DNA of 64,000 nucleotides from positions 62,001 through 126,000 of the forward strand of contig PXRG01000015.1 of the NCBI GenBank assembly GCA_003021105.1, written 5' to 3'. The notes below the pieces were generated by a model that saw nothing but the letters and a program-made list of their open reading frames with translations, had not been told where the DNA came from and ran no database searches. Shown piece after piece: positions 50,513 to 59,094 of the stretch (positions within the stretch are counted from its first letter, which is position 1; each line of letters starts with the position of its first letter). The position numbers and the translations under genes were made by a program. The stretch is from Halobacteriales archaeon QS_1_68_17 (GTDB lineage Archaea; Halobacteriota; Halobacteria; Halobacteriales; Haloarculaceae).

Positions 50513-51844
50513 TCAGGCCACCTCCTCGATTGCCGCCACGAAGCCGTCGACGGCCGGTTCGTTCGTCTCCGTGACACAGACCCCGAGCAGGTGGTCGTCG
50601 ACCACGTGGACGGCGTACCTCTCGCTTTCGAGGTCCTCGGCGATCGCGGCCGCCGGCTGGTCCGTCCGGGCGACGAACTCCCGGAAGTGGTGGCGGTCGT
50701 GGACGGGGGCCCGGACGCCGGTGACGTCGTCGAGCCGCGCCGCGAGGCCGGCGGCCCGCCGCACGCACGACTCCGCGAGGTCCACGAGGCCGTCCGGCCC
50801 GAGCATCGCGGCGTGCATCGCCATCCGGAGCGCGACCCAGGCCTGGTTGGTGCAGATGTTGCTCGTGGCCCGCTCCTTCCGGATGTGCTGTTCGCGGGTC
50901 TGGAGCGTGAGGGTGTAGGCCCGGCGGCCGTCCTCGTCGGTGCTCGCGCCGACGAGCCGTCCCGGCACCTGGCGGAGGAACTCCTCGCGGCAGGCGAACA
51001 TCCCCAGGCCCATGCCGTAGCTCGTCGGCAGGCCGAGGACGCTCGCGTCGCCGACGACCACGTCGGCACCGACCGCGGCCGGTTCCTCCAAAAGGGAGAG
51101 CGCGACGGGGTCCGAGCCGAGACAGAACAGCGCGTCGTGGTCGGCCGCGAGATCGCCGATGGCGGCGAGGTGTTCCTCGATCGTCCCGCGGACGGTCGGG
51201 CTCTCCGCGTAGACCATCGCCACGTCGTCGTCGAGCGCGTCGGCCACCCCGTCCAGGTCGGCGTTGCCGTCGTCCATCGGGTAGCTGTCGACGGTCACGC
51301 CGGTCCCGCTCGCGTAGTTTTCGAGCACGCCGCGGCGGCCCTCGGCGAGCAGGGCCGGCACCACGACGCGCGACCCGTCGACCGACCGCACGCGTTGCGA
51401 GAGCGTCGCCGCCTCGCCCAGTGCGGTCGCGGCGTCGTACATCGAACAGTTGGCGATCCCCAACCCCGTGAGTTCGACCAGCATCGACTGGTACTCGAAG
51501 AGGGCCTGGAGGAAGCCCTGTGCGACCTCGGGCTGGTACTGGGTGTAGGAGGTGAGAAACTCCGACCGGAGCGAGAGCTGGTCGACGAGCGACGGGACGT
51601 AGTGGTCGTAGTGGCCGCGGCCGAGAAACTCGACGAGGTCGTCGTTTCGCCCGAGCAGCTCCCGGAGTTCGCGGCGCACCTCCTGTTCGTCCCGCTGCGG
51701 GATGTCGAACGCCTCGGTGAACCGCACGGCCTCGGGGATGTCGAACAGTTCCTCCTCGCTTTCCGCGCCCACCGCGTCGAGCATCGCTACGGTTTCCTCG
51801 GGGGTGTGGGGAGCGAACGGACTCCCGCGCGCATCCTGACTCAT
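50513..51844 (-). CDS. gcvPA: Glycine dehydrogenase (decarboxylating) subunit 1
   Basis: Alpha subunit of the split P-protein. The 443-aa product begins with the typical [20 protein letters not shown] and has [53 protein letters not shown] and [17 protein letters not shown], all standard. It lacks the PLP lysine, as expected. No clear TATA box is seen immediately upstream. The MITE-like element 2 is 255 bp upstream. Confidence 0.96.
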   Translation of the reverse strand: MSQDARGSPFAPHTPEETVAMLDAVGAESEEELFDIPEAVRFTEAFDIPQRDEQEVRRELRELLGRNDDLVEFLGRGHYDHYVPSLVDQLSLRSEFLTSYTQYQPEVAQGFLQALFEYQSMLVELTGLGIANCSMYDAATALGEAATLSQRVRSVDGSRVVVPALLAEGRRGVLENYASGTGVTVDSYPMDDGNADLDGVADALDDDVAMVYAESPTVRGTIEEHLAAIGDLAADHDALFCLGSDPVALSLLEEPAAVGADVVVGDASVLGLPTSYGMGLGMFACREEFLRQVPGRLVGASTDEDGRRAYTLTLQTREQHIRKERATSNICTNQAWVALRMAMHAAMLGPDGLVDLAESCVRRAAGLAARLDDVTGVRAPVHDRHHFREFVARTDQPAAAIAEDLESERYAVHVVDDHLLGVCVTETNEPAVDGFVAAIEEVA

Positions 51845-52386
51845 GGTTGGAACGGGGTGAGTTCGGTCTCAGAACGCCGTCCTGTCCGTGAATCGGACAT
51901 TGATGGATCTAACGACTGGTCGCATATCATACTGCCGATTGCCCGGGACCCCAGACGGTTCGGCGGGGCCGGGAGCCGGACGCACGGCATCCACCTAGGG
52001 TGGGCCGACCCCGATCGACGAGGGTCCTCGCGCGAGCCGGGACGGCGTCGCCTCCCGGATCGAGGGGGAGCAGGACGCGAGGAACCGGCGGACTGCTCAT
52101 ACTGGTGGCTGTAAGTACGTGAAAACTCGAATTGAGAATCCAGGCGGAAAGGGTCTGTATCCGCAGATAGCAGAGACTGTTGAGTAAAAGAATTACAGCC
52201 ACCAGTATCAGTGGGCCGTTTCGAAGAGGACAGATGTTCGACATTTGTGGGGGAGATCCGCACAATAATTCGAAAAATCGGAAAGGAGCGGACTCACAGC
52301 ACCTGTTCAGCCTCTCTTTCCTTTCGGGACAGACGGGAGGGGTTTTGATTAGATTAATAGTCTTCGATTCGGTATCCAAAAATGGT
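51845..52386. other. 542-bp gap: MITE-like element 2 and the promoter of the solute-binding gene
   Basis: 51845-52099 shows no coding frame with haloarchaeal codon use. 52100-52207 is the inverted-repeat element. 52330-52386 is AT-rich with TTAGATTAATAG (52347-52358), a likely TATA box ~30-40 nt before ATG 52387. No other feature seen. Confidence 0.6.
52100..52207. mobile_element. MITE-like inverted-repeat element 2 (108 bp)
   Basis: Perfect 15-bp terminal inverted repeats: TACTGGTGGCTGTAA (52100-52114) and TTACAGCCACCAGTA (52193-52207), around a 78-bp non-coding centre with lower GC than its surroundings. TCA lies immediately outside both ends (52097-52099, 52208-52210), again a 3-bp TNA duplication as for element 1. 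The terminal repeats of the two elements agree at 12 of 15 positions, the interiors differ. No transposase in the window; TNA duplications occur with some IS5-family groups, so that family is a candidate parent. Confidence 0.65.
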
Positions 52387-53688
52387 ATGTCTGGACAAAG
52401 CAGACGCACGGTCCTCAAACGACTCGGTGCCACGGGTGCCGCGGGTATGCTCACGCTCGCGGGCTGTGCACAGCAACAGGACGACGGCGACGGCGGTGGC
52501 GAGACGATGACCGAGGGCGACGGCGGCGACGGCGGCGGCGGCGAAGCCATCACGATCGGCACTCTGTTCCCGATCACGGGTACCAACAGCCCGTACGGTG
52601 GCGGCCACCAGCGCGCTGCCAACCTCGCGGTCGAGGAGATCAACTCGGCGGGTGGTCCCATGGGCCGGCAGCTCAACGTCATCAACCGGGACACGGAGGG
52701 CAACCCTTCGCGCGCGGCCCAGAAGTTCCGGACCATGATCAACGAGGAAGGCATCGTCGGCCTCGTCGGGCCCTACTCCAGCGGGATCGGGACCACGCTC
52801 GCGCCCATTGCCCGGGACAACCGGGTCATGGAGGTCAGCAACGGCAACACCTCGCCGGCGCTGGCGACCGCGGGGGTCAACGAGGACAACGACGTGAAGT
52901 ATTACGGCCGGACGTCCCCGAACGACGTCCAGCAGGCGCTGGTGATGGGGCGCATTCTCAACCAGCGGGTCGAGGCCGATACCGCGTCGTTCCTCTACGT
53001 CGACAACCCCTACGGCCAGGGACTGGCCGAGGCCGCCAGCCAGAACTTCGACGGCGAGACCCTGAACATGGTCGGCTACTCCCAGCAGACCAGCGACTAC
53101 TCCTCGACGCTCGACTCGGTGTTCGAGGGCAACCCCGACGCCGTCGGCGCGGTCATGTACCCCGGCAACGGCCGGACGATCCTCAACCAGTGGGACCAGG
53201 GCGGCTACGGCGGCCAGTGGGTCGCCGCCGAGGCGATCCTCTCGCCGCAGTTGCTCTCTGACCTCGCCGATATCGTCGAGGGGATGTACATCACCTCGCC
53301 CCAGACCGCCCAGAGCGAGACCTTCATCGAGGGGATGGGCGGCGAGGACAACGTCACGCAGTTCGCCCCGCACGCCTACGATGCCACCTACCTCGAAGCG
53401 CTGGCGATGCACAAGGCCGGCGAGGCCAGCGGCACCGGTATCGCCGAGAACATCCAGAGCGTCTCCCGCCCCAACGACGGCGACACCGCGGTCGGCGTCG
53501 GCGAGATCCAGGCCGGCTTCGACGCGCTCGACAACGGCGAGAACGTCAACTACGACGGCGCGTCCGGGAACGTCGACCTGAACGAGAACCTCGAACCCAT
53601 CGTCCCCTACCGCATCCTGCAGGTCGAGGGCGGCGAAGCCAGCGTCATCGAGGAGGTTCCGCTCTCGTTCTTCGAGGGCAAGATGTAA
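52387..53688 (+). CDS. Branched-chain amino acid/amide-type ABC transporter substrate-binding lipoprotein
   Basis: A 433-aa exported protein: SRRTVLKRLGATGAAG with twin Arg and lipobox LAGC (Cys24), a Asp/Gly linker, then a Leu/Ile/Val-binding-protein fold: ITIGTLFPITGTNSPYGGGH, ATLAVEEIN-like NLAVEEINSAGG, IVGLVGPYSSGIGT, and WVAAEAILSPQLL. Collects the substrate (branched-chain amino acids, amides or urea) outside the membrane for the LivHMGF permease encoded convergently at 55695-60422. Own promoter; opposite strand to the permease operon. Confidence 0.9.
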   Translation: MSGQSRRTVLKRLGATGAAGMLTLAGCAQQQDDGDGGGETMTEGDGGDGGGGEAITIGTLFPITGTNSPYGGGHQRAANLAVEEINSAGGPMGRQLNVINRDTEGNPSRAAQKFRTMINEEGIVGLVGPYSSGIGTTLAPIARDNRVMEVSNGNTSPALATAGVNEDNDVKYYGRTSPNDVQQALVMGRILNQRVEADTASFLYVDNPYGQGLAEAASQNFDGETLNMVGYSQQTSDYSSTLDSVFEGNPDAVGAVMYPGNGRTILNQWDQGGYGGQWVAAEAILSPQLLSDLADIVEGMYITSPQTAQSETFIEGMGGEDNVTQFAPHAYDATYLEALAMHKAGEASGTGIAENIQSVSRPNDGDTAVGVGEIQAGFDALDNGENVNYDGASGNVDLNENLEPIVPYRILQVEGGEASVIEEVPLSFFEGKM

Positions 53689-53839
53689 CGCCCGGCCGAC
53701 TCGCCGTTTCGCGTTTTTCGAGCGATTCCGCGATACGACGAACGGTCCATCGTCACGATCCCGCGCGAGTCGGGGCGGGTGTCGTCGGCACGCGGCCGGG
53801 TTCCACGCGATTTAATTCGGCCGCACGACTACGCCGGCT

Positions 53840-55072
53840 ATGGGCGTCGAACTCGAACCGGAGTGGCAGCCGGCGACGAAACTGAACGTCATCGCCGGCG
53901 AACTCGACTTCGGGGCGCTCGATCCGCTCCCGGAGGGGGTCTCCCGGGACCGGATCGAGGAGATCTGTTACACGCTCCGGGAGCTGTACGGCGATTACGT
54001 CGACGAGATCGTCGCGGAGACGACCCTCTCCAGGCGGGAGGCACAGACCTGGGTGCTCCGGAACCTCGCCCACGAGGGAACCGAGCGGCTCACCTGCGAG
54101 GCGGTCGGGCTCTACATCTGGGCCATCGGCCGGGCGACGGAGGGCGACCCGCTCTCCCGGACGATCGTCACAGACTACGCCGACCGCGCCGAGGCGAAGA
54201 TCGCCGCCGCCGAGGCGACGGTCAAGCGGACCGGCCCGCCGCCGTATCCCGACGACGTCTACGACGACCCGGCGTTGCTGTGGGTCGAGGGGTCGGTCGG
54301 CGAACGACTCCGGGCGCGCACGGGACCGGACGAGACGTACGGCGAGGCCATCGAGCGCCTGCTCGACGGGACGCTGTCGTCGGTGTCGATGGCGGACCTC
54401 GTCGACGCCTACCGCGAGCGGGGGGCCGACTACATCGCCGTCGATACCGTCTATCCCGACTGGGACACCGAGTTGCGGATCGCCGTCCGGACCGGCGCGG
54501 ACCCGCCGCCGGCCGTGGCCGACGCCGACGCCGTGACCGTCGACGGAACGCCGTACGACCTGCGCGTGACGGCCGACCCCGATCTCTCGCCGGCCCGATC
54601 CCACCTGGTCGTCTTCGACGCGAGCGACGGCGCGGACGCCGGGGACGGCGGCGAGGAACCCCGGGACCCGGACGGCGTCGAACCCGCGGCCGGCCTGGAC
54701 CGGCTCCGGACGGCGCTCGACGGCGTCGAACAGTCGCTCCCGGAGGCGGTCGAGCGCGCCCGGGCGGCCGGCGCGACGGCGCTGGCGGTCGGGAACCAGC
54801 CCGCCGGTGCCGGCGCGCACCTCTACCCGGTGTTCCCCGACGAGCGCGAGGACCCCTTCGCGTTCCTCGAACGCCTCGCGCTCGACGACCGGACGCTCGA
54901 CGTCGGGTCGGTGTCGCCGGTCACCGGGGCGGAGTACGACGCCGTCGCCGACGAGACGACGCTGCTGTGGGCGGGCGAGGAGTCCGGGATCGGCCGGTCG
55001 CTCGCGCTCCCCGACGACCCCGCCGAGCGCCGCGAGCGGTTCCCCGACCGCGTGCTCCGGACGGCGACCTGA
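53840..55072 (+). CDS. Haloarchaeal protein of unknown function
   Basis: A 410-aa soluble, acidic protein. I do not recognise the family. The N-terminal ~110 residues are helical (CYTLRELYGDYVDEIVAETT, TLSRREAQTWVLRNLAHEGT) and could bind DNA or a partner; a middle part (LLDGTLSSVSMADLVDAYRE) and a C-terminal alternating alpha/beta part (TALAVGNQPAGAGAHLYPVF) follow. No signal, no membrane segment, no catalytic motif seen. TTTAATTCGG ~28 nt upstream of ATG 53840 is a good TATA match. Stands between the transport genes without overlap. Confidence 0.75.
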   Translation: MGVELEPEWQPATKLNVIAGELDFGALDPLPEGVSRDRIEEICYTLRELYGDYVDEIVAETTLSRREAQTWVLRNLAHEGTERLTCEAVGLYIWAIGRATEGDPLSRTIVTDYADRAEAKIAAAEATVKRTGPPPYPDDVYDDPALLWVEGSVGERLRARTGPDETYGEAIERLLDGTLSSVSMADLVDAYRERGADYIAVDTVYPDWDTELRIAVRTGADPPPAVADADAVTVDGTPYDLRVTADPDLSPARSHLVVFDASDGADAGDGGEEPRDPDGVEPAAGLDRLRTALDGVEQSLPEAVERARAAGATALAVGNQPAGAGAHLYPVFPDEREDPFAFLERLALDDRTLDVGSVSPVTGAEYDAVADETTLLWAGEESGIGRSLALPDDPAERRERFPDRVLRTAT

Positions 55073-55155
55073 ATCTGGTTCTCTTTCTCCGGAAACGGTC
55101 GTTCGTTCCGGCGACACTTTTCGGTCGTGGCCGTCTCGCGTCTCCGATGTGGTTT

Positions 55156-55293
55156 CGAGCCGCTGGACTCGCTCCGGTGCGGGTTTCGGTGGGTGGGGTG
55201 TATCGAAGCCGGAAAGCTCCGCGTCGCTGGACTCGCTTTGGTGCCGGTGACGGCGTGACAGCAAACCGGAAAGCCCCGCGTCGCTGGACTCGC
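55156..55293 (+). repeat. Degenerate direct repeats with core CGCTGGACTCGC
   Basis: Two well-matched 28-bp copies (CCGGAAAGC-CCGCGTCG and then CTGGACTCGC; 55209 and 55266) and one weaker copy at 55156, spaced ~57-60 bp. They lie downstream of the unknown 410-aa gene and are not part of it. Confidence 0.65.
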
Positions 55294-55641
55294 GCGGCGT
55301 CGTCGCGGCCCCTCGGGCCGCCCGAAGCCGCGACAGCGCGCCAGGACGGCGGTTCAGGCGCTCGCGGGTGGCAATTCGCCGACGTGCAACGAGCGGGGGA
55401 AAGCGGGCGATCAGCAGTTTCGAGGCGGAGCCCCCGGCCTCAAGTCGAGAGGGACCTCTGGTCCCTCTGACCATTCGAACGGGCCTTCGGCCCGTGAGAA
55501 GAGAGCGCAACAAGTCCAGCGCAGTACGGGCCGCAGTAGCCCGGCCCCCGATGGTGGGTTTGCTAACCCCGAAGGGCGTCCGGTAGGCGGGACGCACAAG
55601 ACGCCCCGTCGCGCCAACTGAGGGCGAAAACCACATCAAAG

Positions 55642-55690
55642 CCCCACCCTCCACGAGCGAGGTCGTCGGACCGAGCGAAGTAGGGTGGGG
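55642..55690. terminator. Inverted repeat CCCCACCCT/AGGGTGGGG between convergent units
   Basis: Nine-bp perfect arms separated by 31 nt, four bp before the livF stop codon (minus strand). As RNA this would form a stem at the 3' end of the livHMGF transcript. No T-run follows directly, so a terminator role is tentative; it may be the end of an IS remnant. Confidence 0.4.
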
Positions 55691-55694
55691 TCGG

Positions 55695-56402
55695 TTACCC
55701 CCCCAGGTACAGTTCCGCGACCTCGTCGCTTTCGAGCAGATCCTGGCCGGTGCCTTCGAAGCGGTTCTCGCCCATGTCGAGCACGTACCCGCGGTCGGAG
55801 ATCGCCAGCGCCTGGCGGGCGTTCTGTTCGACCATGAGGATGGCGGTGTCGGTCTCCTCGCGGATGCGGACCAGGCGGTCGAACATGTCGTCGACGAGGT
55901 CCGGCGCGAGGCCGGCGGAGGGTTCGTCGACCAGGATCAGGTCGGGGTCGATCATCAGCGCCGAGGACAGCGCGACCATCTGTTGCTGGCCGCCGCTGAG
56001 GGTGCCCGCCTTCTGGTTCTGGCGCTCCTCCAGGATGGGGAACCGGTCGTACACGTCTCGGAGGTCCTCCTCGGTGACCCGTTCCTCGATGTACGCGCCC
56101 ATCTCCAGGTTCTCCCTGACGGTCAGCGACGGGAAGACGTTGTCGCGCTGGGGGACGTAACAGAGCCCCTGCTCGGTTACCTCGTCGGCCCGGAGGTCGG
56201 TGATGTCCTCGCCGTCGAAGGTGACCCGCCCCTCCCAGCAGTCGATGAGGCCGTAGATGGCCTTCATCATCGTCGACTTGCCGGCGCCGTTCGGGCCGAT
56301 GATCGTCACGATCTCCTCCCCGCCGACGTCGATGTCGACGCCGTGGAGGATCTGTGCGTCGCCGTACCCCGAGACCACGTTCCGTGCTTCCAGCAGCGCC
56401 AC
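55695..56402 (-). CDS. livF: Branched-chain amino acid ABC transporter ATPase LivF
   Basis: A 235-aa ABC ATPase: Walker A GPNGAGKS (36-43), Q-loop YVPQRDNVFP, signature TLSGGQQQM (134-142), Walker B LILVDEP (155-161), and MVEQNARQAL with the switch-type residue, all typical of LivF. Drives transport with LivG. Last gene of the livHMGF operon; its ATG is 2 bp after the livG stop. Confidence 0.94.
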   Translation of the reverse strand: MALLEARNVVSGYGDAQILHGVDIDVGGEEIVTIIGPNGAGKSTMMKAIYGLIDCWEGRVTFDGEDITDLRADEVTEQGLCYVPQRDNVFPSLTVRENLEMGAYIEERVTEEDLRDVYDRFPILEERQNQKAGTLSGGQQQMVALSSALMIDPDLILVDEPSAGLAPDLVDDMFDRLVRIREETDTAILMVEQNARQALAISDRGYVLDMGENRFEGTGQDLLESDEVAELYLGG

Positions 56403-56404
56403 GG

Positions 56405-57373
56405 TCAGACCCCCCCGAGGTAGGCGTCGATGACGCGCTCGTCGCTCCGTACGTCCTCGGGTGTGCCCTCCACGAGTTTCTTGCCCTCGTTCATGACGAT
56501 GATGGTGTCCGAGAGGTTCATGATGACTTCCATGTCGTGTTCGACGATACAGAAGGTGTATCCCTCGTCCCGGAGCGTCCGAATCCGGTCCATGAGCTTC
56601 TCGGTCAGCGTGGGGTTGACCCCGGCGACCGGTTCGTCCAGCAGGATGAGGTCGGGATCGAGCATCAGGACCCGACCGAGTTCGAGGAGTTTGCGCTGGC
56701 CGCCCGAGAGGTTGCCGGCCTCCTCATGGCGCACGTGGTCGATCTCGAGGAGTTCGAGCATCTCCTCGGCGCGCTCTCTGACCGCGGCCTCCTCGTCGGC
56801 GACGGCCCCGCGGCGGAGCCAGGTGTTTACGAGGTTCTCGCCGGCCTGTTCCTGGGGGGCCAGCATGAGGTTCTCCAGGGCCGTCATCTCGCTCAGTTCG
56901 CGCGTGATCTGGAAGGTGCGGGCGAGTCCCTCGCGGGCCAGCATGAACGGTCGGCTGTTCTTGTGGCCTTCGCGGGACTGCCTGATCTTCTCCTGGCCGA
57001 CGTAGACGCCCGCACCGACCCCCGCGCCGACGGCGAGGGTGCCGACGCTCGGGACCGGTCCGAGACCGAACAGTCCGAGGCCGGCGATCCCGCCCAGCGC
57101 GCCGAAGGTGATCCCCGACGCGCCGCCCCAGATGAGTTTCTCGTCGCGGCTCGGTTCCATCAGTTCCTGGAGGTCCCGCCCGTCGTAGCGGACGGTCCCG
57201 GAATCCGGCTCGTAGAAGCCGCTGATGAGGTTGAACGTCGTGGTCTTGCCGGCCCCGTTTGGGCCGATGAGGCCGGTGATCGACTCCTCCTCGATCTCGA
57301 AGGTCGCGCCGTCGACGGCGACGATACCACCGAACGTCTTCCGCAGGTTCTCGGCTTCCAGGATCGCGCTCAT
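56405..57373 (-). CDS. livG: Branched-chain amino acid ABC transporter ATPase LivG with a hydrophobic insertion
   Basis: A 322-aa ATPase: Walker A GPNGAGKT (37-44), family motif LARTFQITRELSEMTALENL, signature NLSGGQRKL (221-229), Walker B LILLDEP (242-248), IVEHDMEVIM switch. Between Walker A and the ARTFQ motif it has ~70 extra residues (75-146) not present in normal LivG (~255 aa): two Gly-rich hydrophobic stretches (GGASGITFGALGGIAGLGLF; VGTLAVGAGVGAGVYVG) like a membrane hairpin, then a basic region. Start ATG 57373 overlaps the livM stop by 4 nt. Confidence 0.92.
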   Translation of the reverse strand: MSAILEAENLRKTFGGIVAVDGATFEIEEESITGLIGPNGAGKTTTFNLISGFYEPDSGTVRYDGRDLQELMEPSRDEKLIWGGASGITFGALGGIAGLGLFGLGPVPSVGTLAVGAGVGAGVYVGQEKIRQSREGHKNSRPFMLAREGLARTFQITRELSEMTALENLMLAPQEQAGENLVNTWLRRGAVADEEAAVRERAEEMLELLEIDHVRHEEAGNLSGGQRKLLELGRVLMLDPDLILLDEPVAGVNPTLTEKLMDRIRTLRDEGYTFCIVEHDMEVIMNLSDTIIVMNEGKKLVEGTPEDVRSDERVIDAYLGGV

Positions 57374-59091
57374 TTCGCATCGACCTCCGTGTCCCCCCCG
57401 TCGGTCGCGGTCGGCTCGACGGCAGTGCTGTAGTCCTCGCGCCCGAGCAGCCCCTCCGGCAGGTAGTAAAGGACGACCAGGAACAGCAGGCCCATGACCA
57501 CCAGCCGGAAGGCCAGCACGTTCACCCGCAGGGCCGGCGGGAAGAAGGAGGCCAGCTGCGTGGTGGCCTGCTGGAACGCCCAGAAGACCGCCGCGCCGAG
57601 GATGGTGCCCTTGTTGTTGCTGGCCCCGCCGATGAAGATGATCAGGAGGGCGATGAACGTGACCCGCGGGGCGAACGTGACGAACACGAGCCCCTGGGTC
57701 CACATCGCCCAGAGCGCGCCGGCGAACCCGCCGAGTGCCGACCCGATGACCATGCTCTGGACCTTGTAGACGAACGGGTCCTTCCCGAGGGACTTGACCA
57801 CGTCCTCGTCGTTGCGGACCGCCCGGAGGACGCGGCCGAACGGCGACCGCACCGTCACCTCCAGCAGGTAGTAGGCCCCGAGCATGAACAGCGTGAACCC
57901 GGCCAGCAGGAACCGCTGGTAGTCGACGCGGATGGTCACCTCGCCGACGACCGCCACGAGGTAGTCGATCCCGACGTCGCCGCCGAACGCCAGCACCCAG
58001 ACGAGGTTCTGGAACAGCGGCTTGAGCGCCGCCACTGGACCGCCGCTGGTCACCGGCCCCACGACGGGGAGCACGAAGTACCACAGCGAGACGAACCACA
58101 GCGCGCCGACCCCGATGATCGATATCTTGGCCTCGTCGAACCACGACAGGCGGTCGACGGCGACGTAGAACCCGGCGACGAGCGCGCCCAGCATGACGAG
58201 CGTCCCGGCGATCTTCGCCGACACCTGCCCGAAGTACGGGATCGGCAACAGCGCGACCAGGAAGCCGGTCCCGAGGCCGACGCCGGTCGCCAGCACCCGG
58301 CGGCTCAGTTCCCCGAGCCGCCGGGACACCAGCACGGCCAGGACGAACCAGGAAAAAAGCGAAACGACGGTCCCGACCAGCAAAATCGCCTGCAGGGTCG
58401 CCAGCAGGGCCGCGGAGACGACGCCGGCGACGACCCCGGCCGCCGCGGCCACCTGGAGGTGGTTCGAGAGCGGGCCGTCCGGCCGGTCGAGGGTCGCGAG
58501 TCCGGCGGACGCGACCAGGTAGATCCCCGACAGCGGGAGCCTGGATTCCCGTTCGCTCTCCCGGGCCAGCACCGCCACCGCGACCATCCAGACGACGAAC
58601 GCGATCAACCCGAAGAGGACCGGGCCGGCCAGCGTGTCCAACGCCAGCGGGAAGAGGCCCTTCAGCGGGGGGCTGTACCCGCGTAGCGCGTCGGGGCCGT
58701 TCGCGAACCACGACTCGGCCTGGACGAACCGCTGGAAGATGACCGAGATGCCGAGCACCGTGATCGCGAGGTAGTCCTCGCGGAGTCGGATCGTCGGGAG
58801 CGCGACCAGGCCGCCGATCAGCCCCGCCAGCACCGTGGCGACGACGATGCCGACGATCCAGGTCCCGACGATCGGCACGTCACCCAGGCCGACGACGTAC
58901 GCGGTGAAGTCCGACGGATCGTCGGGCTGCAGGACGAAAAACACCGACGTGTAGGCTCCGACGAGGAAGAAGCCGACGTGGCCGAAATCGAGCAGGCCGG
59001 TGTGGCCGTACTTGAGCGTCAGTCCGTACGACAGGATGGCGTAGATCGCCACCAGTACCATAAACGAGATGACGACGTCGGATACTGCCAT
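57370..59091 (-). CDS. livM: Branched-chain amino acid ABC transporter permease LivM, enlarged
   Basis: A 573-aa inner-membrane permease; usual LivM are 300-400 aa. Start YGLTLKYGHTGLLDFGHVGF and IRLREDYLAITVLGISVIFQ are the family's N-terminal part; SPFGRVLRAVRNDEDVVKSLG and FIGGASNNKGTILGAAVFW are the C-terminal part with the EAA-like loop. Between them lie ~200 residues with four or five more hydrophobic segments (for example LLVGTVVSLFSWFVLAVLV). Co-transcribed with livH upstream (3 bp gap) and livG downstream. It forms the channel with LivH. Confidence 0.9.
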   Translation of the reverse strand: MAVSDVVISFMVLVAIYAILSYGLTLKYGHTGLLDFGHVGFFLVGAYTSVFFVLQPDDPSDFTAYVVGLGDVPIVGTWIVGIVVATVLAGLIGGLVALPTIRLREDYLAITVLGISVIFQRFVQAESWFANGPDALRGYSPPLKGLFPLALDTLAGPVLFGLIAFVVWMVAVAVLARESERESRLPLSGIYLVASAGLATLDRPDGPLSNHLQVAAAAGVVAGVVSAALLATLQAILLVGTVVSLFSWFVLAVLVSRRLGELSRRVLATGVGLGTGFLVALLPIPYFGQVSAKIAGTLVMLGALVAGFYVAVDRLSWFDEAKISIIGVGALWFVSLWYFVLPVVGPVTSGGPVAALKPLFQNLVWVLAFGGDVGIDYLVAVVGEVTIRVDYQRFLLAGFTLFMLGAYYLLEVTVRSPFGRVLRAVRNDEDVVKSLGKDPFVYKVQSMVIGSALGGFAGALWAMWTQGLVFVTFAPRVTFIALLIIFIGGASNNKGTILGAAVFWAFQQATTQLASFFPPALRVNVLAFRLVVMGLLFLVVLYYLPEGLLGREDYSTAVEPTATDGGDTEVDAK

Positions 59092-59094
59092 GTC

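Larger units (their letters stand above)
55073..55694. other. 622-bp non-coding region with repeats and hairpins
   Basis: No frame here has a start and normal codon use over its length. Contents: three degenerate repeats around CGCTGGACTCGC (55156-55172, 55209-55235, 55266-55293); hairpin GAGGGACC-TCT-GGTCCCTC (55450-55468); hairpin ACGGGCC-TT-CGGCCCGT (55480-55495); and the long inverted repeat CCCCACCCT/AGGGTGGGG (55642-55690). Hairpin clusters like this are seen at ends of IS200/IS605-type elements, so a remnant is possible, but no TnpB sequence could be recognised. Confidence 0.5.

Noticed and set aside
53753-55654. Long open frame on the minus strand across the unknown 410-aa gene
   Set aside because: Arg/Pro-rich composition typical of an antisense shadow in GC-rich DNA; the plus-strand gene has the normal acidic composition and a TATA box.
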